NCBI RefSeq assembly: GCF_003479405.1 | Contig: NZ_QUHB01000006.1 | Location: forward strand, 123,386 to 187,385 | Direction of reading: 5' to 3' | DNA: 64,000 nucleotides | Source of the DNA: Eubacterium sp. AF16-48 | Lineage (GTDB): Bacteria; Bacillota; Clostridia; Lachnospirales; Lachnospiraceae | Part shown: piece after piece, positions 16,312 to 25,335 of the stretch | Numbering within the stretch: the first letter of the stretch is position 1 | Layout of the letters: every line of letters begins with the position of its first letter | Position numbers and translations under genes: made by a program | The notes under the pieces: model-generated | Databases searched by the model: none | Told to the model about the DNA's origin: nothing | Seen by the model: only the letters and a program-made list of their open reading frames with translations

Positions 16312-17784
16312 CTACTGTGCTGCCTGGGCATTTTCTAACAGTTCGATGCCTTTTTTGATTCTCTTTATGGATTCATCTTTTCCTATAACTTCCATTATTT
16401 CGAAAGCACCGGCAGGTGTCATCTGCTTACCTGAAACTGCTGTTCTAAGAGGCCATAATGCCTGTCCGTTTTTGCAACCTTTCTTTCCAATGTATTCAAA
16501 TACAAGTTCATGAAGTCCATCTACTGAATAATCATCCGTTTTCTCTAATGATGGCAAAAGTTCCTTAAGAACTTCTAATGAATTGTCAGTGTTTGTTTTC
16601 ATTTTCTTGTGAGTATACATATCAGCACTGTACTCAGGAAGTTCCTCAAAGAAATCTACCATAGCACCAATCTCAGGAAATACTTCAATTCTTGTTTTTA
16701 CCATATCAAGTATTTTCTTAAGATCCAAATCTTTTTTAATAGCTTCCTTAATGTAAGGCATTGCTATTTCATAGAATGTGTCGTTATCCATTGCCTTAAT
16801 GTATTCTCCATTCATCCATTTAAGTTTCTGAATATCAAAAACTGAAGGACTTTTGTTTACTTTATGGTAGTCAAATGCTTCTATTAATTCATCAAGAGAA
16901 AAAATTTCTCTGTTATCTTCCGGACTCCATCCAAGAAGAGCAATGTAGTTGACAATTGCCTCAGGTAAAAATCCCTGCTCCACCAAATCTTCATATGATG
17001 AATGACCTGAACGCTTGCTTAACTTCTTGTGTTCCTCATCTGTAATAAGTGGTAAATGCACATATTTTGGTGATTTCCAGCCAAACGCCTCATACAATCT
17101 CTGGTACTTCGGTGAAGATGAAATATACTCATTTCCTCTTACAACATGAGTAATTTCCTGCAAATGGTCGTCAATAACATTTGCAAAATTGTATGTTGGA
17201 TATCCGTCTGATTTAATAAGAATCATATCATCTAATTCTTTATTTTCAACGGTAATTTCACCATATAATTCATCATAAAAAGTTGTTGTGCCTTCTGTAG
17301 GCATATTAATTCTTATAACATATGGCTTTCCTGCGTCAAGATTTGCCTGAATCTCCTCCTTTGAAAGGTGAAGGCAATGCTTGTCATAAACTGTTATTTC
17401 CTTTCCATCCTCTCCAACGGAAGTTTTAAGTTCAGCTAATCTTTCCTTATCACAGAAACAATAGTAGGCATTTCCTGATTCAATAAGCTGTTTTGCATAT
17501 TTCATATAAAGACCTGATGCCTGACGTTCACTTTGAACATATGGGCCAAATCCCTTATCCTTATCAGGACCTTCATCATGAATAAGACCTGTCTGTTCCA
17601 AAGTTCTGTAAATAATATCTACAGCTCCCTCAACATATCTTTCACGGTCTGTATCTTCTATTCTCAAAATAAAATCTCCGCCCTCATGCTTTGCAATCAG
17701 GAATTCATAAAGTGCCGTTCTTAAATTTCCAACATGCATCCTACCTGTAGGGCTTGGAGCAAACCTTGTTCTAACCTTTCCCAT
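16312..17784 (-). CDS. gltX: Glutamyl-tRNA synthetase
   Basis: This 490-residue class I synthetase has the HIGH-type motif [17 protein letters not shown] (residues 9-25), [12 protein letters not shown], and the KMSKS-type motif KKLSKRSG (about 250). The C-terminal anticodon-binding domain is complete. In bacteria without GlnRS it often charges both tRNA-Glu and tRNA-Gln; no GatCAB genes are in this window. It has a good CAGGAGAG site and lies 59 bp after the P-loop kinase terminator, without a clear promoter of its own. Confidence 0.97.
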   Translation of the reverse strand: MGKVRTRFAPSPTGRMHVGNLRTALYEFLIAKHEGGDFILRIEDTDRERYVEGAVDIIYRTLEQTGLIHDEGPDKDKGFGPYVQSERQASGLYMKYAKQLIESGNAYYCFCDKERLAELKTSVGEDGKEITVYDKHCLHLSKEEIQANLDAGKPYVIRINMPTEGTTTFYDELYGEITVENKELDDMILIKSDGYPTYNFANVIDDHLQEITHVVRGNEYISSSPKYQRLYEAFGWKSPKYVHLPLITDEEHKKLSKRSGHSSYEDLVEQGFLPEAIVNYIALLGWSPEDNREIFSLDELIEAFDYHKVNKSPSVFDIQKLKWMNGEYIKAMDNDTFYEIAMPYIKEAIKKDLDLKKILDMVKTRIEVFPEIGAMVDFFEELPEYSADMYTHKKMKTNTDNSLEVLKELLPSLEKTDDYSVDGLHELVFEYIGKKGCKNGQALWPLRTAVSGKQMTPAGAFEIMEVIGKDESIKRIKKGIELLENAQAAQ

Positions 17785-17806
17785 ATTCTCTCTCCTGTTC
17801 TTTACT

Positions 17807-17835
17807 AATAAAAAGAGTATCCTGAGATACTCTTT
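17807..17835 (-). terminator. Terminator after the P-loop kinase gene
   Basis: A perfect 10-bp stem aaagagtatc (17812-17821 with 17826-17835) and a 4-nt loop, followed on the minus strand by TTTTATT. Confidence 0.85.
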
Positions 17836-17843
17836 AGTGATTC

Positions 17844-18419
17844 TTATTTAAGTTCCTCGAAATACTTTACAGCTTCCTTAATAGAAACCTTAAATTTGTC
17901 ATCAGATGAATTGTCAAACAGGAATATATTCTTTATACCTGTTGGAACTGAAAAATCTAATTTCTTAACATATTCATCCCAGTTTTCTAACTTCCATGTA
18001 TCTCTGTCGGAATTTCTTGCAATCATTCTCTGTCTGCATACTTCAACGTCACACTGTACCCATACAACTATAAGTTCAGCACCTTTCTTTTCCAAAAGCT
18101 GACGTCTGAGATTCTCCATATATCCCGGAGTTCTGACCTCTCTTGTGTAAGGTGCATTAATAAATACAGTATCATTATATTCTAATGCTTCCATTGCAAT
18201 TTCCATAATGCAATCATATTCATAATCTCTTATTTCTGCTTCAAAGAAATCTGAGCTTCTGTTATATTCCTGATTTGCCACAACAAATATCTGCTTTGAT
18301 AAAACGATTAATGAGTCTTTATCAAGATATACACAGTTTGGTATAGCCTTTGCCAGTTTCTTCGTTACAAATGTTTTTCCACAAGCAGGTGGAGATGTTA
18401 CTAAAATCAATTTCTTCAT
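17844..18419 (-). CDS. Small P-loop kinase/ATPase of unknown substrate
   Basis: This 191-residue protein has a Walker A near the N-terminus ([15 protein letters not shown], about 8-22), a LDKDS segment and a [17 protein letters not shown] lid-like segment, as in the AAA_33 / zeta-toxin-like and nucleotide kinase-like group. Its length equals one kinase domain and no other domain is present. A metabolite kinase is plausible, but the substrate is unknown. It has its own promoter (TTGACT, 18 nt, TATTAT) and terminator. The gene upstream on the same strand is the SecB-like gene, 530 bp away. Confidence 0.75.
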   Translation of the reverse strand: MKKLILVTSPPACGKTFVTKKLAKAIPNCVYLDKDSLIVLSKQIFVVANQEYNRSSDFFEAEIRDYEYDCIMEIAMEALEYNDTVFINAPYTREVRTPGYMENLRRQLLEKKGAELIVVWVQCDVEVCRQRMIARNSDRDTWKLENWDEYVKKLDFSVPTGIKNIFLFDNSSDDKFKVSIKEAVKYFEELK

Positions 18420-18478
18420 AATATTACAACCTCTTCTATATATAATAAAATCATTACAATTTAACCCAATTTCCTTTC

Positions 18479-18508
18479 ATAATACCACCAAATACGCTTC
18501 TTAGTCAA
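18479..18508 (-). promoter_or_regulatory. Promoter of the P-loop kinase gene
   Basis: TTGACT (18503-18508), an 18-nt spacer and TATTAT (18479-18484) on the minus strand, about 60 bp before the start codon. Confidence 0.6.
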
Positions 18509-18657
18509 CACTATAAACTACAAAAAATGACAAAAAACATAACTCTTTTATTTATAAAGATAATTATTACTTTTTCATATATTCTATTATAATAATTATT
18601 ACAAAAAATAATACATTAGAAGACTGTAAGATATATTAAAAATTCTCACATATAGCT

Positions 18658-18750
18658 ATAAAAACAGGAATGGCTTCTTAGAGATTCCTCCAAGAAGCCA
18701 CAAAATTGAAAGGGTTTAGATTATTATGTTACCTAAAAATCTAATACCCT
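18658..18750 (-). ncRNA. Candidate intergenic small RNA (about 90 nt)
   Basis: On the minus strand a promoter (18754-18782) is followed within 5-8 nt by a first hairpin, arms 18738-18749 and 18712-18722 (11 bp with one bulged base). A single-stranded segment comes next, then a second hairpin, arms 18692-18700 and 18671-18679 (tggcttctt/aagaagcca), ending in TTCCTGTTTTTA. The loop of the second hairpin contains GGAGGA. There is no start codon or reading frame of any length inside. A promoter, two stems and a U-rich end in a 530-bp gene-free gap are best read as a small non-coding RNA. I recognise no Rfam family. Confidence 0.55.
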
Positions 18751-18753
18751 TAT

Positions 18754-18782
18754 AGTATAATAATTAAAAACGTTTTTTGCAA
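18754..18782 (-). promoter_or_regulatory. Promoter of the candidate small RNA
   Basis: TTGCAA (18777-18782), a 17-nt spacer and TATACT (18754-18759) on the minus strand. There is no gene start within 330 bp downstream, only the paired hairpins. The rest of the gap, 18420-18657 and 18783-18948, is very AT-rich and shows nothing else convincing. Confidence 0.6.
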
Positions 18783-18948
18783 TAATGACGAACTATTTTT
18801 TTATCTTTTGTAATTATTGCACAAATAATCTCTTATTATTGTAAAAAAAGAAAACAATATTCATATATTTTGTACAAATGAACATTCGTTTCCCCCTTTT
18901 AAAATTTTGCTTTTTTAGTCAAAACTAATAAAAATCCTTTTATTACCT

Positions 18949-19365
18949 TTAGCTATATAACTGACCGTTATTTTCCTGTTCATTTCCTGCAAGCTTAATG
19001 TTACTGTCATCCATTTTCACCTTTGGAATAACTATAGGTGGAAGTCCTGCATTAACCATAATTGTAGTTATAAGAGTTCTTACATTAGGATATATTTCAT
19101 CATATGCCTTTTTATGTATTTCCTTCTTATCCATTCCCGGCTCACAATCTAAGAATGCAGTAGCACTAATTTTAAAATTGAAATCCATTGGTGCTGTTTT
19201 TTCCATCATGTCAATAGTCAGATTTGCTGCGCAATGAAGATTGTCATTAGTGTATTTAACATTAAATGATGCTCTCTGCTCAATATCTAACTTCACCTGT
19301 CCTTCCAATTTATTTGTAAGGTCAATTTCTTCTACCTTCATTCCTTTAAATATTAATTCACCCAT
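18949..19365 (-). CDS. SecB-like chaperone
   Basis: This 138-residue protein looks like a SecB-fold protein: alternating beta strands (VKLDIEQRASFNVKY, FNFKISATAFLDCE) followed by the helix and conserved tail YPNVRTLITTIMVNAGLPPIVIPKV. That tail matches the C-terminal segment of SecB and SecB-like proteins, where a loop with proline precedes the last helix. SecB chaperones hold preproteins unfolded for SecA. Most Gram-positives lack classical SecB, but SecB-like proteins occur, sometimes with toxin-antitoxin pairs; no toxin is next to this one. AGGAGG precedes the ATG. It follows the cytidylate-kinase-like gene, with a terminator between. Confidence 0.7.
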   Translation of the reverse strand: MGELIFKGMKVEEIDLTNKLEGQVKLDIEQRASFNVKYTNDNLHCAANLTIDMMEKTAPMDFNFKISATAFLDCEPGMDKKEIHKKAYDEIYPNVRTLITTIMVNAGLPPIVIPKVKMDDSNIKLAGNEQENNGQLYS

Positions 19366-19429
19366 TTTTAACCTCCTGTCCGATTCTTTCGTAGCATATT
19401 GTCTGCTAACTGTAACTATTACATTCTAT

Positions 19430-19462
19430 CATAAAAAGAACTCCCTAAAAAGAGAGTTCTTT
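19430..19462 (-). terminator. Terminator after the cytidylate-kinase-like gene
   Basis: Arms 19435-19443 and 19454-19462 (aaagaactc/gagttcttt), followed on the minus strand by TTTTTATG. Confidence 0.8.
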
Positions 19463-19481
19463 AACAAATTTATATTTTTTG

Positions 19482-20075
19482 CTATTTCTTAGTATCTACA
19501 TACAGTTCGATCATCTTAGCGGCAGTGTCAAAGTCAACCTTTCCTGTATTTATGCATATGTCATATCCTCTTGAATCTCCCCACTTGTTCTCACAGTAGA
19601 AATTGTGATATACCTTACGCATCTTGTCAACTTTCTTCATTTTATTTTCTGCCTGCTTTGCATCTACATTTTCCCGCTCCATAACTCTTTTAATCTTGCT
19701 TTCCTTATCACCGGTAATAAATACCGTTACAAGGTTAGGATTATCTGCTAAAATTTCATCAGCACATCTTCCGACTACCACAAAAGATTCCTTTTCCTCA
19801 TCAGCTTTTTTCTTTAAAAATCCAAACTGCTTAATGGCAATCTGCTGTTCAAGGGAAATGGTGCTTCCTGTAATAGGCATTGGCATAAAAGAAATGCTAA
19901 TTGGCCGTTCATCAAATTTTTCCAGCATCTCTTTGCTAAAATGTCCATCCTTTGCAATTTCATCTAAGAGTTCTTTGTTATACAACGGTATGTTGTAATG
20001 CTCAGCCAATTTCTTTGCAATAACATGACCACCACTTCCGAATTCACGTCCTAAAGCTATAATTATCTGTTTCAT
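19482..20075 (-). CDS. Cytidylate kinase-like protein
   Basis: The start chosen is ATG 20075 (197 residues), because AGGAGG lies 8 nt upstream; the frame extends 7 codons further only through a TTG. The N-terminus IIIALGREFGSGGHVIAKKLAEHY is the P-loop of the Cytidylate_kin2 (AAK6) family. The segments KESFVVVGRCADEIL and VFITGDKESKIKRVMERE correspond to the NMP-binding and lid regions. Members are annotated as cytidylate-kinase-like; whether this one phosphorylates CMP is unknown. An extended -10 (TGGTATAAT, box at 20110-20115) precedes it. Confidence 0.85.
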   Translation of the reverse strand: MKQIIIALGREFGSGGHVIAKKLAEHYNIPLYNKELLDEIAKDGHFSKEMLEKFDERPISISFMPMPITGSTISLEQQIAIKQFGFLKKKADEEKESFVVVGRCADEILADNPNLVTVFITGDKESKIKRVMERENVDAKQAENKMKKVDKMRKVYHNFYCENKWGDSRGYDICINTGKVDFDTAAKMIELYVDTKK

Positions 20076-20173
20076 AATGCCGTCCTCCTGTCTCAATTTT
20101 GTTACCTTTATTATACCACAAACTGCAATAAAATCACAGTAAAATCAGTGTGTATTTAACTTTAATTTTAAAA

Positions 20174-20210
20174 GAAAAAAGGATAGAATTACGAAAATCC
20201 TATCCTCTTT
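20174..20210 (-). terminator. Terminator of the lipoprotein-MMPL operon
   Basis: The stem ggatag/ctatcc (20181-20186 with 20200-20205), extended by A/T pairs, is followed on the minus strand by TTTTTTC. Confidence 0.7.
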
Positions 20211-20220
20211 ATATCTTATT

Positions 20221-22284
20221 TTAATCTAAAAATTTATAGCTTCCTTTAACGATTGCCTTATCAAATACAATGTACATTGCAGGTAATATGCAGATTACGC
20301 AAAGCATACTTACAATAGCACCTCTTGCCATAAGAAGACAAAGGGAACTAATCATATCTATACTTGAATATACACCTACACCAAATGTTGCTCCAAAGAA
20401 TGTAAATGCACTTACCATAACTGATTTCATTGTAGCCTTAAGAGCATCGCCTGCTGCTGCCTTTTTATCTTTTCCACTAGATCTTTCCAGTTTGTATCTG
20501 TTAGTCATTAATATTGCATAGTCAACTGTAGCACCTAACTGAATGGTTCCAATAACAATAGATGCAATAAACGGCAACGTCGTATTAGTATAGAACGGTA
20601 TACCCATATTAATGAATATAGCAAATTCAATAACTGCAACAAGTATTATAGGAAGTGAAATTGACTTAAATACTAAAGCAATGATTATGAAAATCAGGAA
20701 AATTGAAACAAAACTTACTGTTGCAAAGTCTTTGTTTGTTATTTTAATAAGGTCTCTTGTACAAGCTGCCTCACCTACTAACATTCCGTTTTTATCATAT
20801 TTCTTTATAATTTTTTCAATTTCATTACACTGGTTGTTAGCTTCATCTGAACCTGTTTTGTATGCGGACATGAATATAAGCATCTCATGTTCATCGCTTT
20901 CTAACTCTTTTGTTAAATCCTTAGGAATAAATGATTCCGGAACAGAACCGTCTAAAACGCTTTCCTTTCCTAATGCCATTTGTACTCCATCAACCTTCTT
21001 AACTTCGTCAAGCATAGCTGATACATCTTTTGACTTTACATCTGAATCTAACAAAATAATGTTCGCAGAACCTAAATCATATTCCTTTGCAATCTTATTC
21101 TGGGCAACAACGCTCTCTAAAGAATCCGGAAGACTTAATGTTAAATCGTAGTATACCTTTGTGTTGGCCTGACCATAAATTGCAGGTACTAACAAAATAA
21201 CAAATACTGCAATGAAAATTTTATAATGTTTTGCAATCCATCTAGGTACCTTATCAAAATCAGGTAAAAGATGTCTGTGTTTTGTCTTCTCAATTGCCTT
21301 GTGGAATACAAGGATAAATGCTGGAAGAATTGTTACACATGATATAACACCTAATACAACACCCTTTGCCATTACCACACCAAGGTCTAAACCTAAGCTG
21401 AAACTCATAAAGCAAAGTGCTATAAATCCTGCCACTGTTGTTATGGAACTACCTACAACTGAGGATATTGTAGCCCTAATGGCATCTGCCATGGCCTCAT
21501 ATTTATCACCATTTGTCTTTTCCATATGTTCCTCAAAGCTGTGCCATAGGAAAATGGAGTAGTCCATTGTAACACCTAACTGAAGTACCGCCGCTAATGC
21601 CTTTGTTATGTAGGATATTTCTCCCATAACAAAATTGCTTCCTAAGTTATAGACTATAGCCATACCAATACTCAAAAGGAAGAATACCGGTATCATAAAT
21701 GAATCCATAAGTAATGATAAAAGAATGATAGATATTACAACTGCAACACAAACATAAATCGGTGTTTCCTGTTCAGCCAAATCCTTTGTATCTGTTACTA
21801 TTGCAGAAATACCACTTATTAAGCATTGGTGCTTTGTAACCTTTCTGATTTCATTTATGGCTTTCATTGTTCCGTCACCGGAACTTGTATCATCAAATAT
21901 TACCAGCATAATTGTTGATGTATCTTTGTTAAATGCATCATATACTTTGCTAGGAAGCATTGACTTTGGCATTCCCAAATCAACAAATGAATCATACCAT
22001 AATACCTTACTTACATGGTCAACCTTTTCCATTTTTTCTTTAAGTACAGATACGTCACTGTCGCTCATTTTGTCAACCATAACAATTCCAAATGCACCGG
22101 AATTAAATTCATCCATCAGGATGTCCTGACCTGTCATTGTATCAATTCCATCAGGAAGATAATATAAAAGGTCGTAATTTACTCTTGTATTGAAGTAGCC
22201 GATTGCCGATGGTATCAGTAAAAGAACTGCAATAATCAATATGGCATATCTGGCTTTAACAACAAATTGTGAAAACTTCTTCAT
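20221..22284 (-). CDS. MMPL-family (RND superfamily) transporter
   Basis: This 687-residue protein has two repeats of one membrane helix, a large extracytoplasmic domain and a bundle of five further helices, the MMPL layout of 12 helices. The sterol-sensing-like helix segments KALAAVLQLGVTMDYSIFLWHSFEE (about 235-260) and IVIGTIQLGATVDYAILMTNRY (about 570-591) each carry the Asp-Tyr pair of the proton relay. MMPL proteins export lipids, siderophores or peptides; the substrate is unknown. It follows the YhgE-like lipoprotein gene by 15 bp, with a TetR gene further upstream, so the three form one exporter unit. AAGGAG precedes the ATG. Confidence 0.92.
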   Translation of the reverse strand: MKKFSQFVVKARYAILIIAVLLLIPSAIGYFNTRVNYDLLYYLPDGIDTMTGQDILMDEFNSGAFGIVMVDKMSDSDVSVLKEKMEKVDHVSKVLWYDSFVDLGMPKSMLPSKVYDAFNKDTSTIMLVIFDDTSSGDGTMKAINEIRKVTKHQCLISGISAIVTDTKDLAEQETPIYVCVAVVISIILLSLLMDSFMIPVFFLLSIGMAIVYNLGSNFVMGEISYITKALAAVLQLGVTMDYSIFLWHSFEEHMEKTNGDKYEAMADAIRATISSVVGSSITTVAGFIALCFMSFSLGLDLGVVMAKGVVLGVISCVTILPAFILVFHKAIEKTKHRHLLPDFDKVPRWIAKHYKIFIAVFVILLVPAIYGQANTKVYYDLTLSLPDSLESVVAQNKIAKEYDLGSANIILLDSDVKSKDVSAMLDEVKKVDGVQMALGKESVLDGSVPESFIPKDLTKELESDEHEMLIFMSAYKTGSDEANNQCNEIEKIIKKYDKNGMLVGEAACTRDLIKITNKDFATVSFVSIFLIFIIIALVFKSISLPIILVAVIEFAIFINMGIPFYTNTTLPFIASIVIGTIQLGATVDYAILMTNRYKLERSSGKDKKAAAGDALKATMKSVMVSAFTFFGATFGVGVYSSIDMISSLCLLMARGAIVSMLCVICILPAMYIVFDKAIVKGSYKFLD

Positions 22285-22299
22285 AAAATATCAGCTCCT

Positions 22300-24360
22300 T
22301 TACTTTTCAGATTTAATTTCTGCTGTTTTGAAGATAAACTTAACATCTCCACTCATGTCACTGTTAATTCCTGAGAATGAATTATACTTCTTTCCTGCGT
22401 TTAAAACATCTTCGATTTTGTTTACTGCATCCTTAGTATCTTCTCCGAATATTTCAGTAATCTTGCTGATACCTTCTTTATTTAATTTAATTGTTCCATC
22501 CTTTAAGTCCTTAGTACCGTTTGCTAATGTAACAATACCATTATCAAGAGTCTTTGTTCCGGCTGCTAATGTTTTAGCACCATCACTAATCTGTGATGCA
22601 CCTGAATTTACAGTTCCGATACCACTCTTAATCTGTGGGCTTGCAGCGCCAATCTTGCTCTTAAGTTCACCTGTTCCTAATTTAAGGTCAGCTGTTCCTT
22701 TGGCTAAAGTTGCTGCTCCTGTGTTTAACTGCTTAATTCCTGAATATAACTTTGTAACTCCACTGCTAAGGGATGTTGTTCCTGCTTCAAGGGAATCCAT
22801 TCCTGCAAGTAACTTCTGAATATCTGCTGCACTTGCACTGATTTGTGCTTCAAATGTACTCTTTACACTTTCAAGAGTCTGAACACTGTAATAAGCCTGA
22901 AGTAATGTATAATATGTGTTTACATCAAGACCTTTAGCTGTAAGAACCGTATTTAAATCCATGCCTTTAGTAACAGCTCCATTTATACCTTCAACAATCT
23001 GATTTAAAACCTTTTCACTGGAAATCAATCCGCCTGTTGCTGCATTTAACTTAGCAATTATTCCATCTATCTGTGTCTGAATAGATGATGGTGTTCCCTG
23101 TAATGTCTGCGCTAACTGCTTAACACCTGCATTTGCTTCTTTTGCACCTTTATTTAATGCCTTTGCTCCATTGTTAAGTCCCTGGGATTTCTTTGTATCC
23201 TCAAATGCTGCCTTGGCAGTTGCTAAACCTGATGATAAATCTTTTGCACCTTTGTTAAGTTTGCCTGCTCCATCATCAGCTGATGCAAGAGCTTCTAAAA
23301 GTGACTGATTAAATATTGAATACTTTCCTAATAACTCTTTTGTTCCATCTGATAATGTTGAAGTATATTTTGCAATATCAGAAGCACCGCTGTTGATTTT
23401 TGATGAACCGCTCTTTAATTCATTAGCACCATTATTAAGCTTTGTGGCACCATTTACCAATTCATCAGTTCCATCCTTTAATTCATCCATTTTTTCCTCT
23501 ATATCAGAGAAATCAAATGTATCCTTTAAATCAATGTCACCTAATTCCGATGTTGCAACTGTAAGTGCCATATCCATTGAAAAATCCTTAACATCAGCTG
23601 TAATAGTAACACTTTCAGGAATATCAATGTCACTAATGTAATCCTTTGCCTTGTCAATTGTATCAAGGAGATGATCCTTAAATCCCGGAGCTGCATATCC
23701 TACAACGATTTTGTTATCATCGTAATCTACTACTTTTCCGTTATCTACTGTTACATTTGAGAAGTTATCATCTAAAATCATTCCTGTTAATGTAATAAAT
23801 GGAACAAAGTTTCCTGCAACTTCTTTTGAATTGTTTGTGTAATCATAAACAATTTTTACCTTACCACTTTTTCCTGCTAAATCTTCAGGAGAAATTTCCT
23901 TATCATCAAGATAATATGAAACCTTAATATCAATTGGTGCTGACTTTGTTGTTGTTCCCTGATATGAAATGTCCTTGCCTTTGTTTTCCCATATCAGCTT
24001 ACCATTATCTGTGGTAAATGCCTCATCACCACTAATATTTGTTATATCTGTTAAATCTGAAACATCACTTATGTTGTCTTTTCCTTTCACCTTAAGAACA
24101 TCACTTACTGTTGTTTTGGTAACTGTTCCGTCAGCATTCATTTCAACATATACTGTTTCTTTCTTATCAGTGTCCTTTGCATCTCCTAACTTGCCTGTAA
24201 GCAACGCCTCAACATTTGCCTCATTGTTTGTTTCCTTTGCAGTGCCTAATGTTTTGTCAGTGTTATCTGTAGTCTTTGTTGTTCCACAACCACTAAAGCC
24301 ACATACAACCATTGACGCTACTAATGTTAAACTAATTCCTTTTTGAATGTAATTCTTCAT
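22300..24360 (-). CDS. YhgE/Pip-like repeat lipoprotein
   Basis: The start chosen is ATG 24360 (686 residues), 11 nt after GGAG; a GTG four codons upstream overlaps the ribosome binding site. A signal peptide ends in GFSGC, a slightly unusual lipobox, so lipid anchoring at about Cys25 is likely. The middle and C-terminal parts hold many copies of an 11-residue-like repeat NGAxxLxxG/SG (for example about 290-330 and 540-640), typical of the coiled-coil region of YhgE/Pip proteins. Unlike YhgE it has no C-terminal membrane helices. Those may be supplied in trans by the adjacent MMPL transporter. The function is unknown; an extracytoplasmic accessory of the exporter is the best guess. Confidence 0.8.
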   Translation of the reverse strand: MKNYIQKGISLTLVASMVVCGFSGCGTTKTTDNTDKTLGTAKETNNEANVEALLTGKLGDAKDTDKKETVYVEMNADGTVTKTTVSDVLKVKGKDNISDVSDLTDITNISGDEAFTTDNGKLIWENKGKDISYQGTTTKSAPIDIKVSYYLDDKEISPEDLAGKSGKVKIVYDYTNNSKEVAGNFVPFITLTGMILDDNFSNVTVDNGKVVDYDDNKIVVGYAAPGFKDHLLDTIDKAKDYISDIDIPESVTITADVKDFSMDMALTVATSELGDIDLKDTFDFSDIEEKMDELKDGTDELVNGATKLNNGANELKSGSSKINSGASDIAKYTSTLSDGTKELLGKYSIFNQSLLEALASADDGAGKLNKGAKDLSSGLATAKAAFEDTKKSQGLNNGAKALNKGAKEANAGVKQLAQTLQGTPSSIQTQIDGIIAKLNAATGGLISSEKVLNQIVEGINGAVTKGMDLNTVLTAKGLDVNTYYTLLQAYYSVQTLESVKSTFEAQISASAADIQKLLAGMDSLEAGTTSLSSGVTKLYSGIKQLNTGAATLAKGTADLKLGTGELKSKIGAASPQIKSGIGTVNSGASQISDGAKTLAAGTKTLDNGIVTLANGTKDLKDGTIKLNKEGISKITEIFGEDTKDAVNKIEDVLNAGKKYNSFSGINSDMSGDVKFIFKTAEIKSEK

Positions 24361-24396
24361 AACAAACTTCACTCCTTTATAAAAAATCTAAAATAA

Positions 24397-24445
24397 AGTA
24401 TACAGTTATGTATCTTTTAATCATTAGACAGTTTCATAACTGTAT
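24397..24445 (-). promoter_or_regulatory. Promoter/operator region of the lipoprotein-MMPL operon
   Basis: An 11-bp inverted repeat atacagttatg (24400-24410) / cataactgtat (24435-24445) surrounds a 24-nt spacer. A third half-site makes acagtt-tcat-aactgt (24428-24443). A TATACT -10 box (24397-24402) overlaps the left arm; the -35 is weak. This is a candidate site for the TetR protein encoded just upstream. Confidence 0.5.
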
Positions 24446-24489
24446 TTATTTTTTGTACTAACTTATAATTTTGCATATACGCCGTCTGC

Positions 24490-25068
24490 TTATTTATCTG
24501 TTTCATTTTTGTGATACAAATATAATTCGTGTCCTATCTTTTCTGAACTAAAGGAAATATCCTGGAGTAGCTGTGCTAACTCTTCTTCTCCTTCTTTCAT
24601 TCCTTTAAGTGCCCAGTCAACTATAATTCCCGTAAGACCGTATGCAAAAAATCTTGCGTAAATGTCACGCATCTTTTTATCAAGATGAGTATAAAGGTTT
24701 AAATCTTTTATCGCCTTATTAAATAACTCAATAAATATTCTTTCAAGATATACCGAAAAGAAATCATTGTTAGACTTTATGGTATTCATGAAAAACTGTT
24801 TTTTCTGTTTCATATAAACCAAAAGCTCTAATATCTTCTCTCCCCAGTTATCAAAAGTAAGATCCTTTGTCAGGGGAATTACCAGTTCCTGATTGTAAAT
24901 CCAGGCAAGTAACTCATACTTGTCATTAAAATGGTAATAAAAAGTCTGTCTGTTTACACCACAATGTTCCGTAATGTCAGCAACCGTTATCTTATCAAGT
25001 ATTCTGGTTGAACCTAGTTCTTTAAGGCTTTCAGCCAGTGCCTTTTTGGTAATGTTTGAATTGGCCAT
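24490..25068 (-). CDS. TetR-family regulator
   Basis: This 192-residue protein has a TetR helix-turn-helix (residues 5-50, KITVADITEHCGVNRQTFYYHF) and a C-terminal ligand domain of the type seen in DhaS-like regulators (TetR_C_33). It lies 130 bp upstream of the lipoprotein-MMPL operon on the same strand and is the likely repressor of that exporter. Its promoter is TAGACA (25165-25170), 17 nt, TATTAT (25142-25147). An 11-bp direct repeat tacatttgtct (25159-25169 and 25181-25191) overlaps the -35, spaced 22 bp, two helical turns. That repeat differs from the inverted repeat upstream of the exporter genes. Confidence 0.9.
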   Translation of the reverse strand: MANSNITKKALAESLKELGSTRILDKITVADITEHCGVNRQTFYYHFNDKYELLAWIYNQELVIPLTKDLTFDNWGEKILELLVYMKQKKQFFMNTIKSNNDFFSVYLERIFIELFNKAIKDLNLYTHLDKKMRDIYARFFAYGLTGIIVDWALKGMKEGEEELAQLLQDISFSSEKIGHELYLYHKNETDK

Positions 25069-25141
25069 GTGACTTCCTCCTTCTATAAATTTATTACATA
25101 TATTTATTTTTTATACTTGTGTACAATTTCTTACTAGATGT

Positions 25142-25191
25142 ATAATAACACCTTTTTATACATTTGTCTAGTTTTTTTATTACATTTGTCT
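25142..25191 (-). promoter_or_regulatory. Promoter of tetR with direct repeats
   Basis: TAGACA / 17 nt / TATTAT on the minus strand, with two 11-bp direct repeats starting 22 bp apart, one across the -35 box. Confidence 0.5.
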
Positions 25192-25270
25192 GATTTTTTA
25201 TATTATGACTGTTTTTTAGTCGTGAGTTTGTATTATAAAAACATCTAAACATAAAACTTTATTTGGACAT

Positions 25271-25311
25271 TAAAAGAGACCGTCGAACTGATATGTACCA
25301 ATTCAACGGTC
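25271..25311 (-). terminator. Terminator of the chitinase gene
   Basis: Arms 25278-25287 and 25302-25311 (gaccgtcgaa / ttcaacggtc) pair with one mismatch, followed on the minus strand by TCTTTTAA, a modest U-run. Confidence 0.65.
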
Positions 25312-25335
25312 CCCCGTAATTATATTATTATGTTG

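Noticed and set aside
20270..22129. Antisense open frames under the MMPL gene
   Set aside because: Mirror frames of a strongly supported membrane-protein gene, without start signals; they result from codon bias.
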